Of a stretch of 64,000 nt of DNA, positions 1 to 10,741 are shown piece after piece. Source of the stretch: Daldinia sp. FL1419 (taxonomy: Eukaryota > Ascomycota > Sordariomycetes > Xylariales > Hypoxylaceae); the NCBI GenBank assembly GCA_025201765.1, contig MU623392.1, positions 62,001 to 126,000 of the forward strand, written 5' to 3'. The notes under the pieces are model-generated. The model searched no databases. It had not been told where the DNA came from and worked only from the letters and a program-made list of their open reading frames with translations. The stretch's first letter is position 1. Each line of letters opens with the position of its first letter. Both the position numbers and the translations under genes were made by a program.

Positions 1-1015
1 TGGATCGCAATCCCTCAGTTAAAGCGTTATCTGGGACGCGCCATGTCCGGAAATACTCGCTAAACTCCTTAATCCACGACTCGAATATTTCCGGGTCTCT
101 CAATTGCTGTGCCACTAGACAGACGGCGGGCTTGTCGGCGCCGCCCTCGTCCGATTTCCTCAATCTACATACGTCAGCACATGTTTGCACCAATGGTTGG
201 ATCAGCGTGTCGTTGTAGATGCAATCACAGGCGATGACGAGGTCGAAGCTCTTGACCTTGTCGCTTCCTGTAAGGGACGGTGTCACCTCGTCCAATTCCC
301 AGTCTAGCGGGACGAAGCGTAGTTCAGCCTTAGGAAAGGCAGCCGACGGCTTGACTTTCCGCTTTTGAGAAGTAGTTTTAGTTTTCTTTGGGCTTCTCAA
401 GGGACTATTTTCGTCAATATTCTTCTCTACGAGTCTCGCGACGTAGGACTGATCTGTGAGTGTATATCTGGCGACCAATGGCGCAAGAACCAATCCCACC
501 AGGCCGGAGATTCCACAACCCAATTCCAGCACATCGGAACTGGACGATAAGACGCCAAAAGTCCAGAGAAGATTCTCGGATGATGCTAACCAATCGGCTA
601 CGAGCGGAGTAATTTTCCATACAACGGCGCCCGTGGTACTCCCTGGCCGATTTAATATGGTTGGTGATTGATGAATCACGTAGTCCCTGTTGGCAACGTT
701 GAGGTCCAACGTGGTCGCCTGAGAATCCACGAAGCCCAAATTTTGAGATGGGATATCCTGGGAGTACAATAAGAAGGTTTCTAGGCAAGTTGCCGTGATG
801 TTAGTGGAGAAGATAGCTGATAGGTACCTAGGGAATGAAGAATACGTAGATAGGTAGGTGGCTACCTAGGTAAGGTAGTAGAGAATGGAGCGGGAGATGG
901 GTATGTGGGAGATGTAAGAGATGTAAGAGGGAACGGAGACTCGGTCTCAAATCTTGCCTTCTTCTGGGTCTGATATCTCTGGACCGAGCCGATCAATCAG
1001 GCTCCGGAAGTCCAT
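1..1015 (-). CDS. RKM5: Ribosomal-protein lysine N-methyltransferase, RKM5-like (3' end beyond the window)
   Basis: Class I SAM-dependent methyltransferase of the Rkm5/METTL21-type family; yeast Rkm5 methylates a lysine on large-subunit ribosomal protein L1. Exon 1 is 1015-958 (start MDFRSLIDRLGPE) and exon 2 is 780 to the left edge. The intron (957-781) has a GC donor (AAG|GCAAG), an ACTAAC branch site and a TAG acceptor. Splicing restores the family sequence DPEEETFLLYSQDIPS, which supports both this start and this intron. Visible motifs are LELGCGISGL (SAM-binding motif I), IACDCIYNDTLIQPLV (post-II motif), and VAQQLRDPEIFESW with WRVPD near the C-terminal end. Exon 2 stays open to base 1, so the stop codon lies outside. 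The family is clear; assignment to RKM5 rather than a sister elongation-factor methyltransferase is from recall of orthologues. Confidence 0.8.
781..957 (-). other. GC-AG intron of the RKM5-like gene
   Basis: The donor reads AAG|GCAAG, the branch site ACTAAC lies about 20 nt before the acceptor, and the acceptor is CCTAG|AAACC. No GT donor nearby joins the two exons in frame to give the conserved EETFLL junction. GC-AG introns are a small minority in fungi. Confidence 0.75.
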
Positions 1016-2440
1016 TATTGATTTTAGCCACAGCGTCGCCCCTGACGCGCAAGTCTGAGAAGCCACATGTTAGGAGTACTGTATCGTGATTCGTACCGAA
1101 TTAATGCTGCACATTGTTTATATGTCGGCAATCAAAAGGAATTGCTCACAGGAATTACGTGGACTTGTAAAAAGACGGCTGGGGATTTTGTAGATCGTCT
1201 GAAACCTTCCTAGAAGGAGAAGAGTGTTGCGGCTTATTACCTATGTAGCTACTATGTAGCTACTATGCAACTACTATGCAGATAGTAGGATGAGATTCGT
1301 AAATGTCTTGGCTAAATTTCCCCTGGGGTGTACGGAGAAGGAGGGAGAAGGGTAGTGTAGCATTCGTGCCTTTTTCTTTGCCTTTTTGCTGCAGCAAAGC
1401 CAAGTCTAGGTCCGATGTCTAGGTCCGATGCTGTTTTTTTGTTTTCTTTTTCTTGTGTACCTCTATGCATGCACATATATCTAGGTAGGTAGGTAGCTAA
1501 TGTATGGTTGATATAACGCTTTTGTGTGCCTGCGTATGCCTCGTAAGAATATACCTTGTATGCTGGCTGGCGAGTATGCCGGTGGTGGTAGGATTTTTGC
1601 AACTGCAACGCTATTCGAGATTAACTGTCAGGATATGCACATTCGAATAGATTTGTTCGCCCTGAGCCGTTTCAACTGGAAAGAGAATCGATGAAACGAT
1701 AAAATGGCCTTGTCGTTCTTGGCGACCCTAAATATTGTTGGGGATTGTAACAGGGAAGAAATAATTGATTTACAGTCAACTACCAAAGAAGTAGCAAATT
1801 CAGCTTTATCGAAGGGTTAGGTATACGTAGTGTAGTACATTGCTTCGTTATAGGTATGGACGCATCCGTGGAAGTACCTATCTTAGCGATCTTACCTAGC
1901 CACCTGTATATAAGAATGTAGTGTACCTCTATGGCAACGCTAGTGCCGTAGCTGTGGGTATAGAACCAAGACGCTAGGCTTATCCAGGGTCTAGAAGATC
2001 GAGTCTCGGCACCTCAAATTGGCAAGGGGGTATTGGTTTTATTGGAACGGAGTGACACTAGTGTCGTCATGGGGCAAGCCTGGAAGGTAAGAGCTTAGCA
2101 GCCAAAAAGGCAGCCAAAAAAGCAACCAGGACGCAAGCTTTAAGTTAGGATCTTGGATCCATTGGGGATGCCCCAGAAAAAAACCCGCCTACACCTTTCG
2201 ACTTACAAGAACCAAGAAATATCCAAGACTTCTTCATCTCTCTCATAACGATTCAACAAGTCTTTAGTCTAAAACTAAGGTCGCTTGGATAGATTAATGA
2301 TTGAATAAGAGAGATTGTTATATTATCTTTTCTTTTTTAAGTTCGCTTAATCCCAACCCTTATAACATATCTCTTCCTCTTCTCGTGCTCATTCGTTTAC
2401 GTCGTCATCCGAATCTTCCAACTTCCCCATCCCTATCCTC
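1016..2440. other. Divergent intergenic region, no gene seen
   Basis: This lies between the RKM5-like start and the acyl-CoA synthetase start and probably holds both promoters. It contains AT-rich and T-rich tracts and several TAGGTA-type motifs (for example 1480-1497). Open frames here are short, lack homology I recognise and have no intron logic. Confidence 0.6.
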
Positions 2441-2492
2441 AACCCCAACCCCAACCCCAACACCAATACCAACACCAACACCAACACCAAAC
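2441..2492 (+). repeat. CAACCC/CAACAC hexamer array in a 5' leader
   Basis: A degenerate 6-bp tandem array (CAACCC units passing into CAACAC/CAATAC units) ends 28 nt upstream of the acyl-CoA synthetase ATG. It is preceded by a pyrimidine-rich tract. C/A-rich leaders of this kind are common before strongly expressed fungal genes; the role here is inferred. Confidence 0.7.
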
Positions 2493-2520
2493 CGGACTTC
2501 CCGTATTCGAGCGCGCAACC

Positions 2521-4736
2521 ATGGCCAACGAGTGGCGTGAATCAAAGCTTAGGCATTTGGTTCTTCAACCAAAAGCCACCGCACAACCACCTTATTCTAT
2601 CGAATCGCCCGGAGCTGAAGCTGTTCCAGGGGAGACGAAACCCCGTAGGCATCCGCTGACCAAAGATGGTCTCATAACTAAACCCGCCGATGATATTTCC
2701 ACCGTATACGAACTTCTTCGAGTGAGCGTCGCCAAATATGGAAATGCGAAGGCTATGGGGTCCCGACGCCTCGTGCGCACCCATCAAGAAAGCAAGAAGG
2801 TCAAAAAGATAGTGGATGGACAGGAGCAAGAGGTAAACAAGGTGTGGACATTCTTCGAACTTGGTCCCTATGAATACCTCACATATAACGACTTCGAAAA
2901 ATTGGTCTTGAACATTGGTTCTGGTTTCAGGAGGCTTGGTATGAGCAAAGGAGATAGAGTTCACATCTTCGCTGCCACGAGCGCCAACTGGCTGGCGATC
3001 TCGCATGCCGCTTCCTCCCAATCAATGCCAATCGTAACTGCCTACGATACCCTTGGTGAGGAAGGCTTGAAGCATTCGATGGTTGCGACGGGAGCTAAGG
3101 CGATCTTCTTGGACCCCCATTTAATACCTACTCTTGGCAATGTCCTCAAAGATGCCACCGAAGTCCGTTACGTCATTTGGAACAACCAGCACCAAGTCAG
3201 ACAGGAGCACATCAGCAACCTGAAAAGCGCCTACCCCCACATTAAGGTCGTGAGCTTTAAGGAGTTGGAAAAGCTCGGCAGGGAAGAGCCGTTTGACCCG
3301 GTACCTCCCACCCCTGAGGATCTATGCTGCATCATGTATACCTCAGGGTCTACTGGTACCCCGAAGGGGGTTCCCTTGAAGCACCGAAACCTCGTCGCTG
3401 CCGGTAAGTACCGCCCTGGAACTGGATCGTACCTAGCTAACCTCGGTTGATAGTTGCTGGTGTCAGTGTTGTAGTCCAACCCTTCATTGGACCCGGAGAT
3501 GGTCTATTAACATATCTCCCATTGGCCCATATTCTCGAACTTGTCTTCGAAAACGCCTCTTTATACTGGGGGTGTACTATGGGCTACGGAAATCCAAAAA
3601 CATTGTCAGATACATCTGTCCGTAACTGCGCTGGTGATATTCGCGAGTTTAAGCCCTCCGTTCTCGTGGGTGTGCCGGCGGTATGGGAATCAGTCAAGAA
3701 GGGAATAACTTCCAAGGTCCACGAAGGTGGCCCGGTCGTTCAGAATATGTTCTGGGGCGCCTTGGCGTTAAAGGCTAGGCTCTTAGCTACTGGTTTACCC
3801 GGAACTAGCCTACTTGACTCTATTGTGTTCAAGAAGATCAAGGAAGCGACTGGCGGTCGACTAAAGCTCTGTCTCAATGGTGGTGGTCCTGTCGCAAAGG
3901 ATACCCAACGGTTCATCTCCATGGCTATTGCACCGATGATCATTGGTTACGGCCTGACGGAAACCAATGCGATGGGTTCCCTCATGAACCCTCTCGAGTG
4001 GACGTCTGAGACGATTGGTGCGATGCCTTCGTGCATTGAAGTCAAGTTGGTTGATTTCCCGGATGCGGGTTACCACGCGACAAACAAGCCAAACCCTCAG
4101 GGCGAGATTTGGATCCGAGGTGCCAGTGTGGCAGAAGAGTATTACGAGAATGAGAAGGAGACCAAGGAGAATATGACCCCCGACGGCTGGTTCAAGACAG
4201 GAGATATTGGTGAATGGGATTCTAACGGTCACCTGAAGATTATTGATCGAAAGAAGAACTTGGTAAAGACTTTGAACGGCGAATACATTGCGTTGGAGAA
4301 GTTGGAGTCCATTTACCGCTCAGCGCATGTTGTGGCCAATATCTGCGTATACGCGGATCAATCGAAGGCTAAGCCTATTGCGATTATCGTGCCGGCAGAA
4401 CCAGCGTTGAAGAAGTTAGCTGCCGAGAACGGAATACAAGGATCCAGTCTGGAAGAGCTTATACACGATAAGAAGCTAAACGGCATTATCCTAAGAGAAC
4501 TTCAAAACGTCGGGCGAGCTGGTGGCCTGTCTGGCATCGAGATTATCGAAGGGGTAGCATTATCAGACGAGGAATGGACGCCGCATAACGTAAGTCGCTA
4601 AACTGTCCGTAATCTAGTCCCAAAAGCTAACTGTTTCCCCCAGGGTCTCGTGACTGCAGCACAGAAACTCAACCGCAAGGGTATTCTTGCTAAGTACGAT
4701 AAGGAAGTACGAGCGGCATACGGCTCCTTAGACTAG
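2521..4736 (+). CDS. FAA1: Long-chain fatty-acid--CoA ligase (Faa1/Faa4 type)
   Basis: ATP-dependent activation of long-chain fatty acids to acyl-CoA for lipid synthesis, beta-oxidation and protein acylation. Exons are 2521-3403, 3454-4589 and 4644-4736, giving 703 aa, the usual length for fungal Faa1-like enzymes. Introns carry GTAAGT donors and CTAAC branch sites. Adenylate-forming motifs are in order: YTSGSTGTPKGV (residues 273-284), GYGLTETNA (459-467), GWFKTGDIGEW (539-549) and DRKKNLVK (559-566). The start context CAACCATGGCC is very good. There is no N-terminal signal peptide and no obvious C-terminal SKL-type peroxisomal signal (the end is GSLD), so I infer a cytosolic, ER or lipid-droplet-associated enzyme. 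The paralogue (FAA1 versus FAA4) cannot be separated by eye. Confidence 0.93.
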
Positions 4737-7046
4737 GCGGCAGTAAACGAGCCCGAGCCTCTCTTAGAGTCTTGGCTAGGCTGGTTGTTGTCCTAGAGGA
4801 GGACCGAAAGCTGAAGAGGTGGGCTTGCATCGTGATCATAGCACAAGGCGGCGCGAGGGAGAGACTGCACTTATAATTGACGATCGGGACGACGCTGCGG
4901 ACATTCATTTTTTTCACGATGGATGCTGTATTGATTACTTTATTTTCCGACTGGGTTGAGCGTTTTTATATTTCGTTCCGTTCGCGTACTTGCGTGTACA
5001 TCTTGTAGATGAGTAATGGTGCGAGGAACTAAGATCTTTTATGCCCCGACGGCCGCATGAGGCGGAAAGAGGTAGACAGACTTACAGATAATATACGAGG
5101 ATATGACTATGATTTTGCCTTTTGTGGTATGTGTATGCTTCTGAGAGTGTTGGGACTTGAGATAGGAATGGAGAGTAAATCAGACATGTTAACTAAGCTC
5201 GGTGCTCGACACTAATACTATATAGCATACCCCTTAAAATGACGTTACTCCGGAGAGTACGTACAACGAACAGCTAGTTTCGCGGAAAGCATACCCAGAA
5301 GTTCCCTTCGAGATCCCGACTTAGAGGCAGGTATAAAGATCTGCTACATACTATGTTTACAGGGGGCGAAGGGGACAGTGCCGTGATAGCCGTCGATGTG
5401 GATATTTCATCCGTTTTTTTGGTCTTGTGAAGGGAGAGTTCGCTCTTTGTGATATCTACCTAGGTAGGTACCTAGGTAAGTAAGTATACGGGGTTAAGTG
5501 TATTAGTGGTAGTTGTGGATGATGCTCTCTAGCCATCGGTCATGGGGATTACTCGATTATACACATCCAGCCTACTACGACTACGACTACAACTATGGAA
5601 TAGTTACTTAACATAAACGTAAGGTACATACATGTAGGTAGGTTGTTACCATGTACATAGCCATAACCATAGCTATAACCGTAACCATCTTATAAATAAT
5701 CTACAAGGAGTCCCCGCCCAACCGACGCTTCTCCCACCACAAGCAAGTCAAGCCTCTTCCCACGCCCACCCATGCACACAGTAGTAGGTACAACACAACA
5801 CGTCCCCCAGCCCAAGTGCCGCCGTGCCGCAGATCAGGGTCCTTGCCCATGTATTCACACCCCCTATCCTTGTACAGTACATACGCCCGCCAGATCTCCC
5901 AAGCTGCGCGGCACGGGCTGTGCCGGGGGTCGTATCTGTACGTCATCTTAGCATCGCGCACTCAGCCTCATAGCTCCCTGGCTCTTTAGCTCCTCGATAA
6001 GGAACGGAAGCGCTAACTATGCGCCTGCCCTGTTTATCTATCTCCTACGTAGGTATCGGCGGATAGGTAGGCATGTATGTGCGTCGCTTCGCCTCAGATA
6101 CGTGGGGAGGCAGTGTGGTATTTCCCCGGCCTCAGCCACGCTGGTTTGGGGGGGGGGGAGGAGGAGGCGGAGCAGTATATAGGGTGGACTTTGTGACTAC
6201 AAAGTCGAAGTTTCTCGAATACTAGGGTATAACTATTGTATAAGAGTTATATGGCGAGTTGGGACTCCAACAGCTTAGGTAGTTATTGTAAATATTCGGA
6301 TACTTTCACGTAGATATACCATTTAGTACCTAAAATGCTATATCTATAATTAAGACAACATGAAGTCAAATCAAGACCCGCAAACAACCCAACCACATCT
6401 TAGATATGTAACTAACATGAACTCTTAAACACAAGAACTAACATCACGTCACCTCAAGTCCATATCAAAGAAACCCATAGATCTGTAATAACGTATGCGG
6501 CGTTAAGTCTAATCTCATACAAAGTAGAGATCGCCTATCTATACGAAGGGCGTTACCTCGCCTTGTCTTGCTTTGCTTTGCTTTACCTTGCCTTGCCTGC
6601 TGCGCCTTGTTTCTAGAAAAAAAAAGACACGCCCCCGGGAATCAGCCGCGGTGGCCGAGGGACCCGGTCCCAAAACTTTGGCCTGGTGGTCCCGGCTTCC
6701 GAAAAAAGGGACGGAGGTGGTTGCTTGGCCGGTGCTTGATCATCACACTAGACTATCCTTAACCAGAGCGCCCAGACAAAAAAACAGTTCGCCCCATCTG
6801 CTCAACAAAACATACAACCCGCGTTTTATCCTTCTTTCAAGAATATAAATGCCCGCGTAGGAGAGACGGAGAAAGGAAATCTTGATACACCGGCAGCGAG
6901 CCCCCAAACAGGACTTCTCATAGCGACTTCGTCGTCTTTTTCTCTCTGTTTTGGCTCTTGTCCCTGTTAGACTCTCCTCCTGTGTTCCCAAAGTCGTCTG
7001 CTCTGGGGAACCTCGTTGATGGCTGCCCCCTCTCACGTGGTGATGA
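4737..7046. other. Convergent intergenic region, no gene seen
   Basis: These 2.3 kb lie between the 3' ends of the acyl-CoA synthetase and NCS1 genes. They contain two copies of TACCTAGGTA (5457 and 5469), related TAGGTA runs (about 5636), and an 11-G run at 6148-6158. Open frames at 5701-5961 and 6568-6848 have low-complexity, unrecognised products and are probably chance. Confidence 0.6.
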
Positions 7047-7904
7047 TTACACCAGCCCGTCGTACAGAGAAAGTGCCGAGACGATCGTCTCGTCGCGTTT
7101 GCTGCCTTCTTTGAACTCCTCCATGTCTAGACTACCGTTCTCGTCCTTGTCCATCATGCGGAAAATCTTCCTGACACGCTTCTCGGGTGTATCTTCGTCT
7201 TCGGGAAGCTTCACCATCGAACCGACCTAATTGGAACCAAATTGTTAGTAAGGGTTGACCCGGTTAACTTCTGAATGGTGTATCTGTACCATCTTGTAGA
7301 TCGCTTCTACGATCTTGAGCATTTCGTCATAGCTGATCTTGCCATCACCGTCGATGTCATATAATTGGAAGGCCCAGTCGAGCTTGTCTTCCATTTTCCC
7401 TCGGCTCGTGACGCTCAGAGCACAAATGAATTCCTTGAAATCGATAGACCCGGACTTGTCCGAGTCAAAGACGTTAAATACATAATCTGCAAACGATGAT
7501 GGATCACCAAACGGAAAGAATTGTCGGTAAATCTTCTGGAACTCTTCTTTCGTGAGCATGCCGGAGGGGCAGTCCTTCAGGAAGCCTAAAATGCAATCAG
7601 TACAGATTCGCCTAGTAAATTGCAGCGACGCGACGACATGGAGGTGACCAACCCTTGTACCATTGTTGCAGTTCCTTCTTGTCGAAGTGCGTGGATTTCT
7701 GGAGCTCGGCTAGTTGCTCTTGTGAGAGCTTGGATTGACTAGATAGCTTGTATTAGTCGAACTAGGTTGTATTTCAATGGGTAAACAATGGCGATGAAGC
7801 TATCTCCGGCGTCTCCTATGTGAGAGGGAAGGGGGAATTCTTGCATTGCTCGCGCAGCTGTCCGAAATAGGGATGTCGTGCGAGGTATTTCAGGTAGACT
7901 CACG
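7047..7904 (-). CDS. NCS1: Neuronal calcium sensor 1 (frequenin) homologue
   Basis: A calcium-binding, membrane-associated sensor; the yeast orthologue Frq1 activates phosphatidylinositol 4-kinase Pik1, and fungal NCS1 acts in calcium signalling. Exons are 7904-7894, 7738-7653, 7585-7290 and 7226-7047, giving exactly 190 aa, the canonical length. Exon 1 is only 11 nt (ATGGGAAAATC). The N-terminus MGKSQSKLS has the glycine-2/serine pattern of an N-myristoylation site. EF-hand loops are DSDKSGSIDFKE (73-84), DIDGDGKISYDE (109-120) and DKDENGSLDMEE (157-168). The first EF-hand is degenerate with a CPSG insertion (about 36-47), as in all NCS proteins. All splice junctions give textbook conserved sequence. 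Confidence 0.97.
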
Positions 7905-10741
7905 ATTTTCCCATATTGGATTCAGTAACCTTGCGGTGGCGACCACTCTATTAAATATGATATCTTTTTTTTTCTTTTTTCTTTTTATGTAGTGGCGGGA
8001 AAGTTGGCTTTCAGCAAGTATCAAATCTGGTGAGGCCGCGGATAGAAGGGGGTTGTTGATTATGCGACAAGTTCCAAAGCGAAAGCGAATGATGGCAAGG
8101 TGGGGTTTTGTTCGGCTTGTTCGTTTTGTCGTTTTGTCGCAACGGTGAAGATAACGATAAAGTCCGACTAGGTTAAGGAGGTCTCTCGAGTGTCGCAGCA
8201 GGGGTGGTAGAGATCTAATGCGGAAAAAAAAAGCGTGCGAAATATGTAAAAGCGCAAATAGATGAAAGGGGTATTTTGAAATACTAAGGGAAAAAAAAGT
8301 ATGCAGCAGCAATTAGGAAAAAGGTGGTTTTGTGGTTATTCTTGTGTTTAAGTTGAGGCAACCTTGGACTGCACACTGATGTATGCGGTGCAGTTCGGGT
8401 GTAAGTCAGGTATTGTAGGTACCTAGGTTAGTGTATTGTAACTACCCAACTACCAACCTTATGTAGAACCTACATGGATACCTATACCTTAGTAGGTACA
8501 ATACCTATGTATGTACCTAGGTAGGTAAGTATATAGGGTACGTATATAAGGTTGTAATGGATGTATTCCGGCGTGTAGGATCAATGATTAGCGTACCAAA
8601 ACAGCAAAGGTTAGTACGGCCTGCTACCTGGAGTACCCTCTAAAGTACATACGCATATGTACCTAACTTGAATATAGGTGGAAGGGCTCAAATGAATGAT
8701 GTATGATGTAGCGCAGACTATGAATGCTAGCAGGTCACAGGTACGCCCGACTTGATTATACCGCCGCAACGGTGCTTTATAGATGCTTTGTAAGAGCTCT
8801 AACCGGTTAGTAGGTATAGGTTGCACAATAGGTAGGGTGTGTTAAAGGTAGGCTACCTAAAAGAGCTGGCTTGGCCGGTGATCGAGGCTGGACTAGGCTG
8901 GCTTTTGTCTACCTAGGTAACAACAATAAGGCGCTCGAGGGACGGGATTGGACTGCGGTACGCACACGAAATGCGAGCTTCGCACTTGAGATTGAATCCC
9001 ACAAAACCCGTACCTGTGCGATGTATCTCAGGAAAAGTAAAGTTGCAATAACTAAGCGTACGATAAAGGGTTGCAGTGGGTGCAAATAAGTAAAACAAGT
9101 ATATGCACGATAACTTGAGGCAATCTACTAATTAATCTACCTATTAGATACATCTACACTATGCCGGGTATCATACGTGATTAACAATAAATAGGTACCT
9201 ATATAGGTAGTTAACCAGACAGAAACTACATAGGGAATTAGGGAGCTAAGAAGAAATGGGGTGGGCCTTCTTGGGATCACTTACATACATGATCTCTCTA
9301 CGGGGGGTTCCGCCAGCGATTCCGCCGATCACCTAGGCACCTAGGAACAACTGCGACGATGTAATGCACACTTGAGGCTCTCTATCCCGGTTGTGACCCT
9401 GATTTTGTATAATTCGTTTCCTATTTTTGTATTACGGGTGCCGGGGTGCGATGTTTTACTAGAAATAGAATGCATTATAACGAATAAACTATAACATAAT
9501 GCAGTTAGAAATGGGTAAACTATAAGAATTGACCAAGCGCAATCCCTTGTCTATTCTTCTTGGTTAAGTTATTACATAAGTAGTTCCCAAGGCGACGAGG
9601 GTTATGCAATCGAGAAAGGACGGGGTTAGGACCTATCTGAGACGAACTGAAATTCTGGCGGGGTAATTGGCTCATATGAATTAGTATCCATAATTCAACT
9701 CATTCGTCCGTTGTCCCTGCTAGCTGCTTCGCTGCCAATTAGCCAGTACCTATCGTAAGTCACTCCGCGTTTACGGACTTGACGTAATTGGCCCTTAGTA
9801 CCTGCGTTACCTCCTCTTTGCTAAGGTTCCATTTCCATTTCCACAAAACTAGGTACCTAGGTACCATAACCGGTTTGTGACATTCGGCTTTACTCGAGCT
9901 TTCACCTATCAATTCACCGAATAGTCGAGAGACACGCATATGCAACTTACTGACCGGCTTGTTCTAACTTGACGCCACAGAAACTCGTCACATCTTGTCA
10001 TTTTTAATATTGTACCTGAGGCCATTATAAGATGAAGCTATAATCACTCGACTTCCTCGAACCATATAAATAAATAAATCGGAAACGATCTTGCTGATTG
10101 TCATATCTCAACGTTGATCACTTACTTAAGTATACAAGGTTTACGGGTCGTTCCGTTTATTTCCAAATTATCAGGGTCCATGCTCCCCAATTTCATAAGT
10201 GACAGAGTAGTAATGCTGGTGGTGAGAAAGACCACCAGGACTACATGTTAGCCTCCTCGCTAGTAAGTATACGATATGTATGGTATCACCTCTCTTCAAA
10301 CATATCACCATATTGGAACTAATAGTAAGAGAACGATAAGACTACTTTATACAGGCTATTAAAACTCTACTAGCGGTAAAAGACTTGGTTAGGTTCGATG
10401 AAGTATGCGTATATTCCACGATGATGATATGATGTTATGTATCATATAATTGAGCAAACCACACCTAATTCACAGCTTGGCGGAGTATCTACAATGTTGG
10501 AACCAAACGCCAGCCTAATATCCCGCCCCTTCGTTCATGCATCGTCCAAGCTCCAACCATGCCGCACCATGCTGTAGCAGACGCTCATATCGCTCGCTTC
10601 TCATGAGGTATCTTCTCTCTAGCGGTCAAAAAAAGGGGCACATATTTCGTAGCTTATTAAGTAGAACGCCAAAATCTTGCGCCAATGCTCTAGAGTATCT
10701 TGTCGGGTATCTCGATAGAATAAAATGGTTGACCTGAGGAA
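7905..10741. other. Intergenic region upstream of NCS1 and downstream of CDC45, no gene seen
   Basis: These 2.8 kb hold A/T-rich tracts and TACCTAGGTA copies at 8514, 8910 and 9854, plus an imperfect one near 8415. Short open frames (for example 7890-8312 minus, 8611-8826 minus) are unrecognised, and the first overlaps the NCS1 first exon and leader. No convincing splice-linked exons were found. Confidence 0.55.

Noticed and set aside
2301..2540. Possible upstream open frame overlapping the acyl-CoA synthetase start
   Set aside because: It begins with TTG, not ATG, and consists of translated CAACCC repeats.
6568..6848. Two overlapping 64-91 codon frames with hydrophobic starts
   Set aside because: The start region is a CTTGC/CTTTG simple repeat, and no homology or splice signal supports a secreted protein.
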